From positions 62,001-126,000 of the forward strand of contig NZ_JAEKIS010000011.1 of NCBI RefSeq assembly GCF_017311415.1: a DNA stretch of 64,000 nt, read 5' to 3'. The notes under the pieces were generated by a model, which ran no database searches, was not told where the DNA came from, and saw only the letters and a program-made list of their open reading frames with translations. Positions within the stretch are counted from its first letter, which is position 1, and every line of letters starts with the position of its first letter. This document shows, one piece after another, positions 41,379-50,878 of this stretch. This DNA is from Salipiger abyssi. Its GTDB lineage: Bacteria; Pseudomonadota; Alphaproteobacteria; Rhodobacterales; Rhodobacteraceae. A program made the position numbers and the translations under genes.

Positions 41379-43092
41379 TGGCCACCTTTAGCGGCGGCGC
41401 GCCTTCCTCGGCAAGCACCTGGTCAAGCCCGACGCGCAGCTTGTGCCGGATGCGCTCGGGGTCGATCTCGTCAGAGGCATCGCCCCAGTCGACAAAGCTC
41501 AAAGCCCGCTTCCACTGGAATTCCGCCTCCAGATCGCGGCCCACAGCCCAGTAGACATCGCCCAAATGGTCGTTGACCACAGGGTCCACCGGCATCAGCT
41601 CGGCGGCACGCTCCATATGCACGACCGCCTCCTCGTAGCGGCCCAGCCGGTAGAGCGCCCAGCCCAGGCTATCGACGATATAGCCGCTCTGCGGCTGCGC
41701 CGAGACCGCGCGTTCGATCATTTTCAGCGCCTCGTCGAGCTTTTCGTGATGCTCGACCAGCGAATAACCGAGATAGTTCAGCACCTGCGGCTGATCCGGG
41801 TTGAGTTCCAGCGCCTCGCGGAAATCGGCCTCGGCGCCGTCCCAGTTCTTCAGCCGCTCCTTGGAGATGCCGCGCGCATAGTAAAGGAACCACTGCGACG
41901 GATGCGCGCCGTCGAAGCTCTCCAGCGCCGCGTCATAGGCGGCAACCGCCTCGTCATAGCGTTCTAGCTGCCGCATCATGTCGCCCAGCGCCGACTGCAC
42001 CGTGGCCTGATCGCCGTGGGTGTCGGCCAGCTGTTCGAGCACCTCGACCGCCGCATCCACCTTGTCGGCCGAACGCAGCGCCTCGGCGCGGCCCAGCTCG
42101 GCAGCATGGTAGGACGGGTCGTCGCGCGGCACGCGCTTGTAGGTGGCCACCGCCAGATCGTACTGCCCGAGGCTTTCCAGCAGGCTGGCCGAGAGCAGGA
42201 TCGCGCCCGCATGATCGGGGCGCAGATACTCGGCGATGCGGGAATAAAGCAGGGTGAAATCGTCGTTGGCCTCGTTGGCCAGAGCGCCGGCCAGCGTATA
42301 GAACACCTCGGCGATGCCGTCCTTGGCCGAGGTCACATAGGTGAAGGGCAGGCGTTCGCCATCGTCGAGCGCCTGACGCATCTCCTCAAGGCCGGGATCG
42401 CGGGGCTGCGGAAAGCCCTCTTCGATCATCGAGACCGCCTGTTCCTGCCGGTCAAGCTGGCTGAGGATCTCCGAGCGCGCCATGATCGCCCGCCGCGTGA
42501 GCTGCATGCTGCCCGCCTGGCGCCCGGCAAAGATCGTCTCGGCGCCCTCGAAATCGCCGACAGAGGCAAGCGCCATCGCCTTGTGATAGGCAGCGAAGGC
42601 GGCAAAGCCCTTTTCCTCGCCGACCTTGTCGAAGGCGACCAGCGCCGCGCTCATGTCGCCGCGCCCAAGCTCGGCCCAGGCACCTGCCAGACCGTCAACC
42701 AGCGGCCCGATAGCCTTCTTGTCGTCGATCCGCTTCAGCAGCGCTTCATAGTCCTCTCGCTGCGCGAGATCGGCGACCTGCGCCATATGGCCGATCTGGC
42801 TCTGGATCCCCTGTTCCGTAAGCCGGTCGGCCAGTTCGACCGCAAGATCGATATCGCCCAGCGAGAGATTGGCGACCGTGGCGCGCTCCATCAGCTCGGG
42901 ATTGCCCGGATCGAAGGCGATGGCGCGACCGTAATACTCCGCCGCCGCCTTGAAATCGCCGAGGAAGCTCGCCTGCCGTGCGGCGAGATAGCCGCCCGAA
43001 AGACTGTTCGCCGCCGCAGGCCCTGCCAGACCCGCCGCGAGCGCCAGTGCGATCCCCGCGCTCCGAAGCCTTCCCAACGCCGTGCCTGCCAT
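41365..43092 (-). CDS. TPR repeat protein with signal peptide
   Basis: The start at 43092 ([13 protein letters not shown]) follows AGGAGG. The 575-residue protein has a signal peptide ([16 protein letters not shown], about residues 14-30) and then tetratricopeptide repeats almost throughout (for example [60 protein letters not shown]). It is probably a periplasmic or outer-membrane-associated scaffold. The family is conserved beside ispE in Rhodobacteraceae. No partner was identified. Confidence 0.88.
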   Translation of the reverse strand: MAGTALGRLRSAGIALALAAGLAGPAAANSLSGGYLAARQASFLGDFKAAAEYYGRAIAFDPGNPELMERATVANLSLGDIDLAVELADRLTEQGIQSQIGHMAQVADLAQREDYEALLKRIDDKKAIGPLVDGLAGAWAELGRGDMSAALVAFDKVGEEKGFAAFAAYHKAMALASVGDFEGAETIFAGRQAGSMQLTRRAIMARSEILSQLDRQEQAVSMIEEGFPQPRDPGLEEMRQALDDGERLPFTYVTSAKDGIAEVFYTLAGALANEANDDFTLLYSRIAEYLRPDHAGAILLSASLLESLGQYDLAVATYKRVPRDDPSYHAAELGRAEALRSADKVDAAVEVLEQLADTHGDQATVQSALGDMMRQLERYDEAVAAYDAALESFDGAHPSQWFLYYARGISKERLKNWDGAEADFREALELNPDQPQVLNYLGYSLVEHHEKLDEALKMIERAVSAQPQSGYIVDSLGWALYRLGRYEEAVVHMERAAELMPVDPVVNDHLGDVYWAVGRDLEAEFQWKRALSFVDWGDASDEIDPERIRHKLRVGLDQVLAEEGAPPLKVANGAD

Positions 43093-43254
43093 GCCGTAGC
43101 CTCCTGTTATCATCGGCAAAGCCTATCTTGCCCGGCCTGCCCGCGCAATGCGGCGGCGGATCACGCCTCGGTCAGCGCGGCAGGTTTCTGCGCGCCGCTC
43201 CGTCCTGCCCGACATTCGGGCTTGCCCAGCCCGCGCCTTACACAGTATTGGTAC

Positions 43255-43267
43255 GTTATAACATTAC
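43255..43267. promoter_or_regulatory. Zur-like box GTTATAACATTAC
   Basis: The AT-rich sequence ACGTTATAACATTACAT resembles Zur operators (GTTATA-type half-sites) of proteobacteria and lies 15 bases before the COG0523 GTPase start. Perfect dyad GTTATAAC is at 43255-43262. Zur-controlled COG0523 genes are a well-known theme in zinc limitation. Confidence 0.6.
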
Positions 43268-43281
43268 ATATTGGAGGTGAC

Positions 43282-44502
43282 ATGCCCGACAAAGATACCC
43301 GCCTGCCGGTCACCGTGCTGTCCGGATTCCTCGGCGCCGGAAAGACCACGCTGCTGAACGAGGTGCTGAACAACCGCGAGGGCCGCCGGGTGGCGGTCAT
43401 CGTCAACGACATGTCCGAGGTGAATATCGACGCCGATCTCGTGCGCGAGGGCGGCGCCGATCTCAGCCAGACCGAGGAAAAGCTGGTCGAGATGTCCAAT
43501 GGCTGCATCTGCTGCACCCTGCGCGACGATCTGTTGACCGAGGTCCGGCGCCTCGCCGCGGAAAAGCGTTTCGACTACCTGCTGATCGAATCCACCGGCA
43601 TCTCCGAGCCGCTGCCGGTGGCCGCCACCTTCGAGTTCCGCGACGAATGGGGCCGTAGCCTCTCGGATGTGGCGCGGCTCGACACGATGGTGACCGTGGT
43701 CGACACGGTGAACCTGCTGGAGAACTATTCCAGCCACGATTTCCTCGCGGACCGGGGCGAAAGCCTGGGCGAGGCCGACAACCGCACGCTGGTCGATCTG
43801 CTGGTCGACCAGATCGAATTCGCCGATGTGGTGGTGCTCAACAAGATCGCCGATGCCGGGCTCGACCGGCTGAACGCGGCGCGGCTGATCGTGACCGCGC
43901 TCAATCCCGACGCGCAAATTGTCGAGACCGATTTCGGCCGCGTGCCGCAGGAGCGGATCTTCGACACCGGGCTGTTCGATTTCGAAACCGCGCATGAGCA
44001 CCCGCTCTGGGCCAAGGAACTATACGGGTTTGCCGATCACATACCGGAAACCGAGGAATACGGCGTGTCGTCCTTCGTCTACCGGGCGCGGCGGCCCTTC
44101 GAGCCGGAGAAGATCCACAAGGTGCTGAACGGCCCCCTGCCCGGCGTGATCCGTGCCAAGGGGCATTTCTGGGTCGCCACACGGCCCGACTGGCTGGCGG
44201 AGTTCTCGCTGGCGGGCGCGCTGTCGAGCGTCCGCCCGCTGGGGCAATGGTGGGCCACCGTGCCCGAGGCGCGCCGCCCGCAGCATCCGCAGGCCGTGGC
44301 CTATCTGGAACAGCACTGGCAGGAGCCTTTCGGCGACCGCCGGCAGGAACTGGTGTTCATCGGCGCGGGCTTTGACCGCACGGCGATCACCGCCGCGCTG
44401 GATGCGGCGCTGGTGCCGGAGGGCAGCGGGTTCGTGCCCGAGGCCTGGGCCACCCTGCCCGATCCCTTCCCCGCATGGCGTCGCGCGGCAGAGGCCGCCT
44501 GA
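43282..44502 (+). CDS. COG0523 (CobW/ZagA-like) GTP-dependent metallochaperone
   Basis: The start at 43282 ([20 protein letters not shown]) follows GGAGG; 406 residues. Walker A is [10 protein letters not shown], the metal-binding CxCC is [11 protein letters not shown], Walker B region is [11 protein letters not shown], and the base motif is LNKIAD. The CobW_C domain follows ([15 protein letters not shown]). Position behind a Zur-like box points to zinc delivery under zinc starvation (ZagA/ZigA role) rather than cobalamin synthesis. No cobalamin genes are nearby. Confidence 0.9.
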   Translation: MPDKDTRLPVTVLSGFLGAGKTTLLNEVLNNREGRRVAVIVNDMSEVNIDADLVREGGADLSQTEEKLVEMSNGCICCTLRDDLLTEVRRLAAEKRFDYLLIESTGISEPLPVAATFEFRDEWGRSLSDVARLDTMVTVVDTVNLLENYSSHDFLADRGESLGEADNRTLVDLLVDQIEFADVVVLNKIADAGLDRLNAARLIVTALNPDAQIVETDFGRVPQERIFDTGLFDFETAHEHPLWAKELYGFADHIPETEEYGVSSFVYRARRPFEPEKIHKVLNGPLPGVIRAKGHFWVATRPDWLAEFSLAGALSSVRPLGQWWATVPEARRPQHPQAVAYLEQHWQEPFGDRRQELVFIGAGFDRTAITAALDAALVPEGSGFVPEAWATLPDPFPAWRRAAEAA

Positions 44503-44615
44503 CGCCATCCTGCCCGGCGGTGCCCCCGCCGCCGGGCGCTTTCCCGCCACTGTCCCGCCCGCGCCGCAAAAACCCCTCTTTTGCAAAAGCCTGTTTTGCC
44601 TCTATTTGCGCGGTT

Positions 44616-47114
44616 ATGGACATCGTTCTGATCACCACCATCATTGCCTCGCTGTTCCTTGTGATCGGCCTGGCCGAGCCGCTCGCGGCACGGCTGCGGC
44701 TGCCTTACAGCGTGATCCTCGCGGTGCTGGGCATGCTGATCGGCGGCGCCGCGATCTTTTTCCTGCGCACCACCCTCACCGACGCGCTGAACCCGGTGGC
44801 CGAGGCGATCCTCGGCCTGCCGATCCGCTCCAACGTGTTCCTCTACGTCTTTCTGCCGACGCTGCTCTTTCAGGCGACGCTCGGCATGGAGATCCGCCGC
44901 ATGCTAGACGACTGGGTGCCGATCCTGGTGCTGGCGGTGGTCGCGGTGGTGGTCGCCACGCTGAGCGTCGGCTTTGCGCTCTCCTGGACATCGAGCCTGC
45001 CGCTGGTGGCCTGCCTTCTGGTGGGCGCCATCGTCTCCACCACCGATCCCTCGGCGGTAATCTCGATCTTCCGCTCGCTCTCGGCGCCACGGCGGCTGGC
45101 GCGGATCATCGAGGGCGAGAGCCTGCTGAACGACGCCGCCGCCATCGCGCTGTTCGGCTTCTTCATGGGCTTTGTCATGCTGGGCCTGCCGGACCCGACC
45201 TTGCAGGACGCGCTCACCCGCTTTCCGCTGCTGATCCTCGGCGGCGCGCTCACCGGCTGGCTCATCGCGCGCGCCGCGATCCGGGTGATGGGGCTGATCC
45301 CGCGCTACGAGCTGGCGCAGCATTCGATCTCGGTCGCGCTGCCCTACCTCGCCTATATCGTCGCCGAGCAGAGCGTCGGCGCCTCCGGGGTGATCGCGGT
45401 GGTGGCCGCCGGGCTGACGCTGAACCTCGTCGGGCCCGGGCGCCTGCCGCCGCAGGCCTGGACCAACCTGCGCGAGATCTGGGATCTGCTGGCGCATTGG
45501 GCCGGGGCGCTGATCTTTATCCTCGCCGCCCTGCTGATCCCCCGGCTGCTCGAAGAGTTCCGGCTGAGCGACGCGGTGCTGATCGGCGTGGTGGTACTTG
45601 CGGCCATCGTGGCGCGGGCCGCGATCCTCTTCGGCGTGCTGCCGCTGCTCACCGCGCTGCGCCTGTCGCCCACGGTCGAGCGCCCCTATCGCGCGGCGAT
45701 CCTCTGGGGCGGGCTGCGCGGCGCCGTCACCCTGGCGCTGGCGCTGGCGGTCACCGAAAGCTTCCGCGTGCCGCTGGAGGTCAAGCGGCTGGTGGGCATC
45801 CTCGCCACCGGCTTCACCCTCTTCACGCTGATCGTGCAGGGCACGACGCTGCGCTGGGTGATCCGCAAGCTGGGGCTCGACCAGCTCTCGCCCATCGACC
45901 AGGCGCTGTCGCGGCAGGTGGTGGCGGTGGCGCTGCAAACCGTGCGCGAGGATGTCGCCCGCACCACGACGAATTACGAGCTCAACCGCGATATCGTGCG
46001 CGGCGAGGCCAAGCGCTTTGGCGACCGGCTCGACGAGGCGGTGCGTGAGGCCGAGGAAACCACCGAGATCCTCGATCGCGACCGCATCACCCTCGGGCTG
46101 ATCGCGCTGGCGGGCGCCGAGCGCGACACGATCATCGCCCGGGTGCGCGACCATTCGGTCTCGTCCCGGCTGGCCGAACAGCTGCTCTCGGATGCCGACC
46201 GGCTGATCGAGGCCACGCATTCCTCCGGGCGCACCGGCTATCGCCGCGCGGCGCGGCGCACCGTCGCCTATGGGCGCGGCTTCCGGCTCGCCGCCGGGCT
46301 GCACAACCGTTTCGGCCTGTCCGGCCCGCTGACCCGGCTCACCGCCGACCGTTTCGAGCAGCTTTTGTCGCAGCGGCTGATCCTGCGCGATCTCGACGGG
46401 TTCATCCATGGCCGCATCCGCCGTATCCACGGCCGCCGGGTCTCTGAACTGCTGACCGAATTGCTGACCCAGCGCATGAAGGCGCTGTCCCGGGCGCTGG
46501 ACGGGCTGCGGCTGCAATATCCCGGCTATGCCGAAGAGCTGGAGCGCCGCTTCATCCGCCGCACAGCACTGCGGCTGGAAGAGCGCGAATACGCCTCCAT
46601 GCGCGAGGACGGGCTGATCGGCGACGAGCTGCACACCGCGCTCATGCAGGAGATCGCCGAGCGCCGCGCCGCCGCCGAGGAACGCCCCAGGCTCGATCTT
46701 GCGCTGCAACGTACCGAGCTGGTGCGTCAGTTCCCGCTCTTCGCCGGGCTGGACGATGCCGCAATCCGGCGCCTCGCCCAGGCGCTCTCGACGCGCTACG
46801 CCAATGCCGGTGAGGTGGTCATGGCCAAGGACAGCCCGCCGCGCAGCGTCTGTTTCATCGCCACCGGCGCGGTGGAGCTGGAGAATGCCGGTCAGGTCTG
46901 GCGGCTGGGGCGCGGCGAGATGTTCGGCCAGATGGCGATCCTGACGCGCAAGCCGCGCCGGGTAGAGGCACGCGCCATCGCCCCCAGCACATTGCTTATC
47001 CTCGACGAGGCGCGGTTCCGGCGCCTGCTCAAGCGCAGCAACCGGCTGCGCGCAGCCGTCCGAGCCAGCGCAGAGAAACGCGGCATCGACCCGGATACGA
47101 TCCTGACGGCCTGA
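44616..47114 (+). CDS. CPA1 family Na+/H+ antiporter with C-terminal cyclic-nucleotide-binding domain
   Basis: ATG 44616 (MDIVLITTIIASLFLVIGLA) gives 832 residues. Residues 1-420 form about 12 TM helices of the NhaP/NHE type, with VGAIVSTTDPSAVISIF and EGESLLNDAAAIALFGF; the ND pair of the ion site is present. Residues about 430-690 are a long soluble, Arg-rich helical segment (VREDVARTTTNYELNRD, YGRGFRLAAGLHNRFGL). Residues about 705-815 form a cNMP-binding beta-roll (FPLFAGLDDAAIRRLAQALS, GEMFGQMAILTRKPR). The plan resembles animal sperm NHE and plant SOS1. Ligand-controlled sodium export is inferred. Confidence 0.9.
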   Translation: MDIVLITTIIASLFLVIGLAEPLAARLRLPYSVILAVLGMLIGGAAIFFLRTTLTDALNPVAEAILGLPIRSNVFLYVFLPTLLFQATLGMEIRRMLDDWVPILVLAVVAVVVATLSVGFALSWTSSLPLVACLLVGAIVSTTDPSAVISIFRSLSAPRRLARIIEGESLLNDAAAIALFGFFMGFVMLGLPDPTLQDALTRFPLLILGGALTGWLIARAAIRVMGLIPRYELAQHSISVALPYLAYIVAEQSVGASGVIAVVAAGLTLNLVGPGRLPPQAWTNLREIWDLLAHWAGALIFILAALLIPRLLEEFRLSDAVLIGVVVLAAIVARAAILFGVLPLLTALRLSPTVERPYRAAILWGGLRGAVTLALALAVTESFRVPLEVKRLVGILATGFTLFTLIVQGTTLRWVIRKLGLDQLSPIDQALSRQVVAVALQTVREDVARTTTNYELNRDIVRGEAKRFGDRLDEAVREAEETTEILDRDRITLGLIALAGAERDTIIARVRDHSVSSRLAEQLLSDADRLIEATHSSGRTGYRRAARRTVAYGRGFRLAAGLHNRFGLSGPLTRLTADRFEQLLSQRLILRDLDGFIHGRIRRIHGRRVSELLTELLTQRMKALSRALDGLRLQYPGYAEELERRFIRRTALRLEEREYASMREDGLIGDELHTALMQEIAERRAAAEERPRLDLALQRTELVRQFPLFAGLDDAAIRRLAQALSTRYANAGEVVMAKDSPPRSVCFIATGAVELENAGQVWRLGRGEMFGQMAILTRKPRRVEARAIAPSTLLILDEARFRRLLKRSNRLRAAVRASAEKRGIDPDTILTA

Positions 47115-47150
47115 GGCCGCCGGGTAGCGCCGAGAAGAGAACGCCCAGGC

Positions 47151-48071
47151 TCAGCCCTCCGGCAGCAACACCGCCTCGATGCGGCGATTCTCGTCGCGGC
47201 CCTGCTGCGTGAGATTGCTCGCCACCGGCGCCAGATACCCCGCCCCTTCGGCGCCAAGCTGCCCCTCGGACACGCCACGCTCGTTCAGATAGGCCACCGC
47301 CGCCGCCGCGCGCTGGCGTGACAGCGCGGTGTTGCCCGCAAGCGAGCCCACAGCATCAGTATGCCCGACCAGAAGCACCCGACGCCCGGGATTGTCGCGC
47401 AGATATTCCGCCAGCGCGTCGAGCGAGGCCAGCGCGCCGCCCCCGAGCGACGCGGAACCGCTCTCGAACCTCAGATCGCGCAGGATCACATGACCCTGTC
47501 TCTCCAGCCGCGCGGCGATCTCTGCGACCGGCTCGGGCGCCGCAATCGGCGCCACAATCTCCTCCGCGGGCAAGGCAACACCCGCCCGAATGACCTGCAC
47601 ATAGCCCGCGGCGTTCGAGCGGCTGACCAGCAGCGTCAGGTAATCGCCCTCCAGCCCGCGCGCCGCGAGAAAACGGAAGGAGGTCAGGTCGACATACATC
47701 TCGGGCGCCGGCATCACCTCGGTGCCGAACCGGAAGTCGAACCCACCGCAGCGCGCCGAGGCGCAGTCGAACAGGATTTCGTACCCGGCCTCCGTGACCT
47801 GCGCGCGCAACGGCGCCAGAATCTGCAACGTGGTGAGGTCGGAGGCGTCGATCCGCCAGGCCTGCCGCGCGATACGGCCCTCGGCGCGGGTAACCGGCAC
47901 GCCGGTCTCCTCTCGCCACGGCCCCAGCGGCACCGCATAGCTGCCCGGATCGGTCACCGTCTCGGCCATCAGCCGCGTGCCCGAGGGCAACGCCAGCTCC
48001 AGAGCCTGTACGGGGGCCGCGAGGCAGAACAGCAGCGACGCTTTAGCGAGACTGCGCGTGATATTCGTCAT
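47151..48071 (-). CDS. OmpA family outer-membrane/periplasmic protein
   Basis: This 306-residue protein has a signal peptide (SLLFCLAAPVQALE, about 11-25), a central region without known fold, and a C-terminal OmpA peptidoglycan-binding domain (LVGHTDAVGSLAGN, LSRQRAAAAVAYL, GRDENRRIEAVL). The central part (about 30-160) contains two cysteines (FDCASARCGGF), possibly a disulfide. It anchors to peptidoglycan. The start overlaps the AhpD-like gene end by 29 bases. Confidence 0.9.
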   Translation of the reverse strand: MTNITRSLAKASLLFCLAAPVQALELALPSGTRLMAETVTDPGSYAVPLGPWREETGVPVTRAEGRIARQAWRIDASDLTTLQILAPLRAQVTEAGYEILFDCASARCGGFDFRFGTEVMPAPEMYVDLTSFRFLAARGLEGDYLTLLVSRSNAAGYVQVIRAGVALPAEEIVAPIAAPEPVAEIAARLERQGHVILRDLRFESGSASLGGGALASLDALAEYLRDNPGRRVLLVGHTDAVGSLAGNTALSRQRAAAAVAYLNERGVSEGQLGAEGAGYLAPVASNLTQQGRDENRRIEAVLLPEG

Positions 48072-48612
48072 TCGGCCGCATATCGGTGGCGCTGGCCACC
48101 CGGTTGGTCATATTGAAGAAGGCCGCGACATTGGCGATGTCCCAGATGTCACGATCCGAAAACCCCGCATCGCGCAGCGCCTCGCGGTCGTATTCCGCGA
48201 TCTCGGCGCTGGATTTGGTCATCTTCTCTGCAAAGCTCAGCATGGCGCGCTGGCGATAGGGCAGATCGGCCACGCGCCAGTTCATCACCAGCATCTCGCC
48301 GAGCTTCGGATCGCCCGACAGCGCTCGCACCGCCGCGCCATGGGCGGTCAGGCAGTAAAAGCATTTGTTGATGGACGAGACCACCACCGCGATCATCTCG
48401 CGTTCCAGCTTGCTCAGCCCCGACTCCGCCAGCATCAGCTCGTTATAGAGCCCGGTAAAGGCGTTCAGCTTGGCGATGTCGAAGGCATGCGCCTTGAGCA
48501 CGTTCGGCACCATTCCCAGCTTCTCGTCGCAGATGTCGAAATATTTCTGCGTCTCGGGCGGCAACGGCTCCACCATGGGCAGGTTGAGCGCGGTGGGCAG
48601 ATCCTTGGTCAT
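48043..48612 (-). CDS. AhpD-like peroxidase-related protein (carboxymuconolactone decarboxylase fold)
   Basis: The start at 48612 (MTKDLPTALNLP) overlaps the preceding gene stop (ATGA). The 189-residue protein has the redox motif KCFYCLTAHG, with CxxC and a following His as in AhpD and the TIGR01926 peroxidase-related group. It probably removes peroxides using a thiol or lipoyl donor. It is part of a coupled run: CinA-like, GNAT, AhpD-like, OmpA. Confidence 0.9.
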   Translation of the reverse strand: MTKDLPTALNLPMVEPLPPETQKYFDICDEKLGMVPNVLKAHAFDIAKLNAFTGLYNELMLAESGLSKLEREMIAVVVSSINKCFYCLTAHGAAVRALSGDPKLGEMLVMNWRVADLPYRQRAMLSFAEKMTKSSAEIAEYDREALRDAGFSDRDIWDIANVAAFFNMTNRVASATDMRPNDEYHAQSR

Positions 48613-49340
48613 GTCAGGCCTTCGGGTTTGATACGGTAATGGTACTGTCCCACGAGCGTGAACCCAAGGGAAGCGTAGAGACCGTTGGCCGGGGCGTTGT
48701 CCTGAAGGCAGAGCACCGACATCCACTCCGCCCCCTGCTCCTGCGCCCAGACCCCGGCGCAGCGCATCATCCACTTGCCGAGCCCCCGGCCGCGATGCGG
48801 CGCGCGGATTTCCAAAGCATGCACCATGGCGATGCCGTCATGAATGGCGCAAAAGCCGGTGCCCGCCGGGTGGTCGGATTCGCGCCCGAAGATTCCGGTC
48901 TTGGGGCCTTTCACCCGCTCCATCACACGCTGGCGGGCCTCGCCGATCCCGGCCTCCTCCCAGATCTCGCGCATGATCGCCAGCGGCTCCCAGACCGCAA
49001 AGGCGGTCACCCGCGGCAGTTTGCGATCAGTCAGGCCGCTGACGGGGATGCGCCAGAGATTGACCGGATCGATTTTGTCGTAACCCGCCGCAGCCAGCGC
49101 CGCGTCGAGCCGATCCTCGCCGTCGCGGATCATGAAGAGCGGATCCTGCCCCAGCATCTGCATGGCCTTCTCGGCGGCGGGCAGATCGTCCGTCGTCCAG
49201 ACGCGTTCGGCGCTGGCGCAAGAGACGCGCTTGCCGCCGCCATTGCCCTCGCGCAGGCACCAGGGGCCGGCGTCGATGCGGCGCGCGGCGGGCCATGTGC
49301 CGTCGATGACGTCGTAGAGCTCGGGCAGGCCGGGGCTCAT
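48609..49340 (-). CDS. GNAT family N-acetyltransferase
   Basis: The start at 49340 (MSPGLPELYDVIDGTWPAA) overlaps the CinA-like stop (ATGA); 243 residues. The GNAT core is C-terminal: VHALEIRAPHRGRGLGKWMM is the acetyl-CoA-binding segment and NAPANGLYASLGF the end strand. The N-terminal half (about 1-120) is extra and may form a second degenerate GNAT lobe. Acceptor unknown. Confidence 0.88.
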   Translation of the reverse strand: MSPGLPELYDVIDGTWPAARRIDAGPWCLREGNGGGKRVSCASAERVWTTDDLPAAEKAMQMLGQDPLFMIRDGEDRLDAALAAAGYDKIDPVNLWRIPVSGLTDRKLPRVTAFAVWEPLAIMREIWEEAGIGEARQRVMERVKGPKTGIFGRESDHPAGTGFCAIHDGIAMVHALEIRAPHRGRGLGKWMMRCAGVWAQEQGAEWMSVLCLQDNAPANGLYASLGFTLVGQYHYRIKPEGLT

Positions 49341-50059
49341 CCGGGGAACATTTCGCAAAGCCGGGTCATCGCCGCGTCGACCCGCGCGCCGTCCTGGCCG
49401 CGAATGACAATATTGGCACCATAGACGCCGTTGCGCTGATAGGGGTAGGAGCCGATGGAGAGATCGCTGAACTCGCCCGCGAGCTCCGCCAGCGGCCCGG
49501 CGATCTCGCCCTCGCCGCGCTCGATCCGCAGGTTCTGCGACAAGAGCGGCGCACCGCCGGTGAGTGTGGGCAACACGCTGGCCACCATCGCCTCGAACAC
49601 CGCCGGCACGCCGGCCATGACATGCACGTTCTTCATGGTGAAACCGGGCGCGATGGAGACCGGATTCTCGATCAGCGTGGCACCGTCGGGGATGCGCGCC
49701 ATGCGCTTGCGGGCGTCGTTGAACTCGACGCCCTGACGGTCGTAATGCGCCTGAAGCAGCGCCCGGGCGTCGTCGCGCACGTCGATATGGGCGCCAAAGG
49801 CGGCGGCGACGCAATCGGCGGTGATATCGTCATGGGTCGGGCCGATACCGCCGGAGGTGAAGACATGGGTATAGGCCGCGCTGAGCGCAGTGACCGCGCC
49901 GACGATGGCCTCGCGGTCGTCGGAGACCACGCGCACCTCGCCCAGATCGATCCCCACCTTGGTCAGCGCGCGCGCGAGGTGATGCATATTGGAGTCGCGG
50001 GTGCGCCCCGAGAGGATTTCGTCGCCGATCACGATCATCGCGGCGGTGGGATTGGTCAT
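49337..50059 (-). CDS. CinA/MoaB-like molybdopterin-binding domain protein
   Basis: The start at 50059 (MTNPTAAMIVIGDEILSGRT) follows an AAGGAG-type site; 240 residues. It has the MoCF_biosynth pattern: GDEILSGRTRDSN, VFTSGGIGPTHDDIT and AGVPAVFEAM. It corresponds to the N-terminal domain of CinA without the nicotinamide-nucleotide amidase domain. A role as ADP-ribose/NAD-derived pyrophosphatase is the family expectation. It is divergent from sfsA. Confidence 0.9.
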   Translation of the reverse strand: MTNPTAAMIVIGDEILSGRTRDSNMHHLARALTKVGIDLGEVRVVSDDREAIVGAVTALSAAYTHVFTSGGIGPTHDDITADCVAAAFGAHIDVRDDARALLQAHYDRQGVEFNDARKRMARIPDGATLIENPVSIAPGFTMKNVHVMAGVPAVFEAMVASVLPTLTGGAPLLSQNLRIERGEGEIAGPLAELAGEFSDLSIGSYPYQRNGVYGANIVIRGQDGARVDAAMTRLCEMFPG

Positions 50060-50108
50060 GTCTTGGCTCTCCTTGGCGCGGCTCTCGCAATGGTATAGGC
50101 CCGCGTTC

Positions 50109-50816
50109 ATGCGCTTTCAAACCCCTCTGATCCCTGCCACGCTGCTCCGCCGCTACAAGCGCTTCCTCGCCGATGCGCGGCTGGCGGACGGGCGCGAGAT
50201 CACCGCGCATGTGGCCAACCCCGGCAGCATGCTGGGGCTGAAGGATCCGGGGCTGAAGATCTGGCTCGAGCCCAATGACGACCCCAAGCGCAAGCTGAAA
50301 TACGCCTGGCGGCTGGTCGAGCATGATACGGGCGCCTTTACCGGGGTCGATACCGGCGTGCCCAACCGCATGCTGCGCACGGCGCTGGAGGCGGGGGCGG
50401 TGCCGGGGCTGGAGAGCTATGCGACCGTGCGCCCCGAGGTGAAATACGGCGAGAAGAGCCGCATCGACTTCCTGCTCTCGGGCGAGGGCCGGCCAGATGC
50501 TTATGTCGAGGTGAAATCGGTGACCTTGTCGCGTCAGCCCGGTCTGGCGGAATTTCCCGACAGCGTCACTGCGCGCGGTGCGAAACATCTGGCCGAGCTC
50601 TCGGCCATGGTGCGCGCCGGGCACCGCGCGGTGATGCTCTATCTGGTGCAGCGCACCGATTGCTCCGAGGTGACGCTGGCCGCCGATCTCGACCCGGCCT
50701 ATGCGCGCGCCTTCGCCGCCGCCACGGATGAGGGCGTCGAGGTGCTGGCCTTCGGTTGCGCGATCTCTCCCGAAGGCATCACGCTCGGGGGCGCCCTGCC
50801 GTTCCGCGCCCCCTGA
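50109..50816 (+). CDS. sfsA: Sugar fermentation stimulation protein homolog
   Basis: This 235-residue protein is of usual length. Conserved SfsA blocks are visible: RYKRFLADARLADG, HVANPGSMLGL, GVDTGVPNRML, SRIDFLL and the nuclease-like AYVEVKSVTL. The family has an OB-like and a nuclease-like fold; proposed roles include DNA binding and sugar gene control. The biochemical function is still unclear. Confidence 0.95.
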   Translation: MRFQTPLIPATLLRRYKRFLADARLADGREITAHVANPGSMLGLKDPGLKIWLEPNDDPKRKLKYAWRLVEHDTGAFTGVDTGVPNRMLRTALEAGAVPGLESYATVRPEVKYGEKSRIDFLLSGEGRPDAYVEVKSVTLSRQPGLAEFPDSVTARGAKHLAELSAMVRAGHRAVMLYLVQRTDCSEVTLAADLDPAYARAFAAATDEGVEVLAFGCAISPEGITLGGALPFRAP

Positions 50817-50818
50817 GC

Positions 50819-50843
50819 CTTTCATCTTTCTTTCAAATACTCC
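50819..50843. repeat. Third copy of the CTTTCATCTTTC...AAATACTCC repeat
   Basis: CTTTCATCTTTCTTTCAAAT followed by ACTCC begins 2 bases after the sfsA stop and matches arm one at 24531-24554. It is a single arm here, with no inverted partner within 100 bases. Confidence 0.8.
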
Positions 50844-50878
50844 CCGCGACGCAGGGCGCCCGCGCCGCGTCCGGAGGC

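Noticed and set aside
44904-46709. 601-codon minus-strand open frame opposite the antiporter gene
   Set aside because: Antisense to a convincing membrane protein plus cNMP domain; the translation is Gln/Arg/Gly-rich and unlike any protein family.
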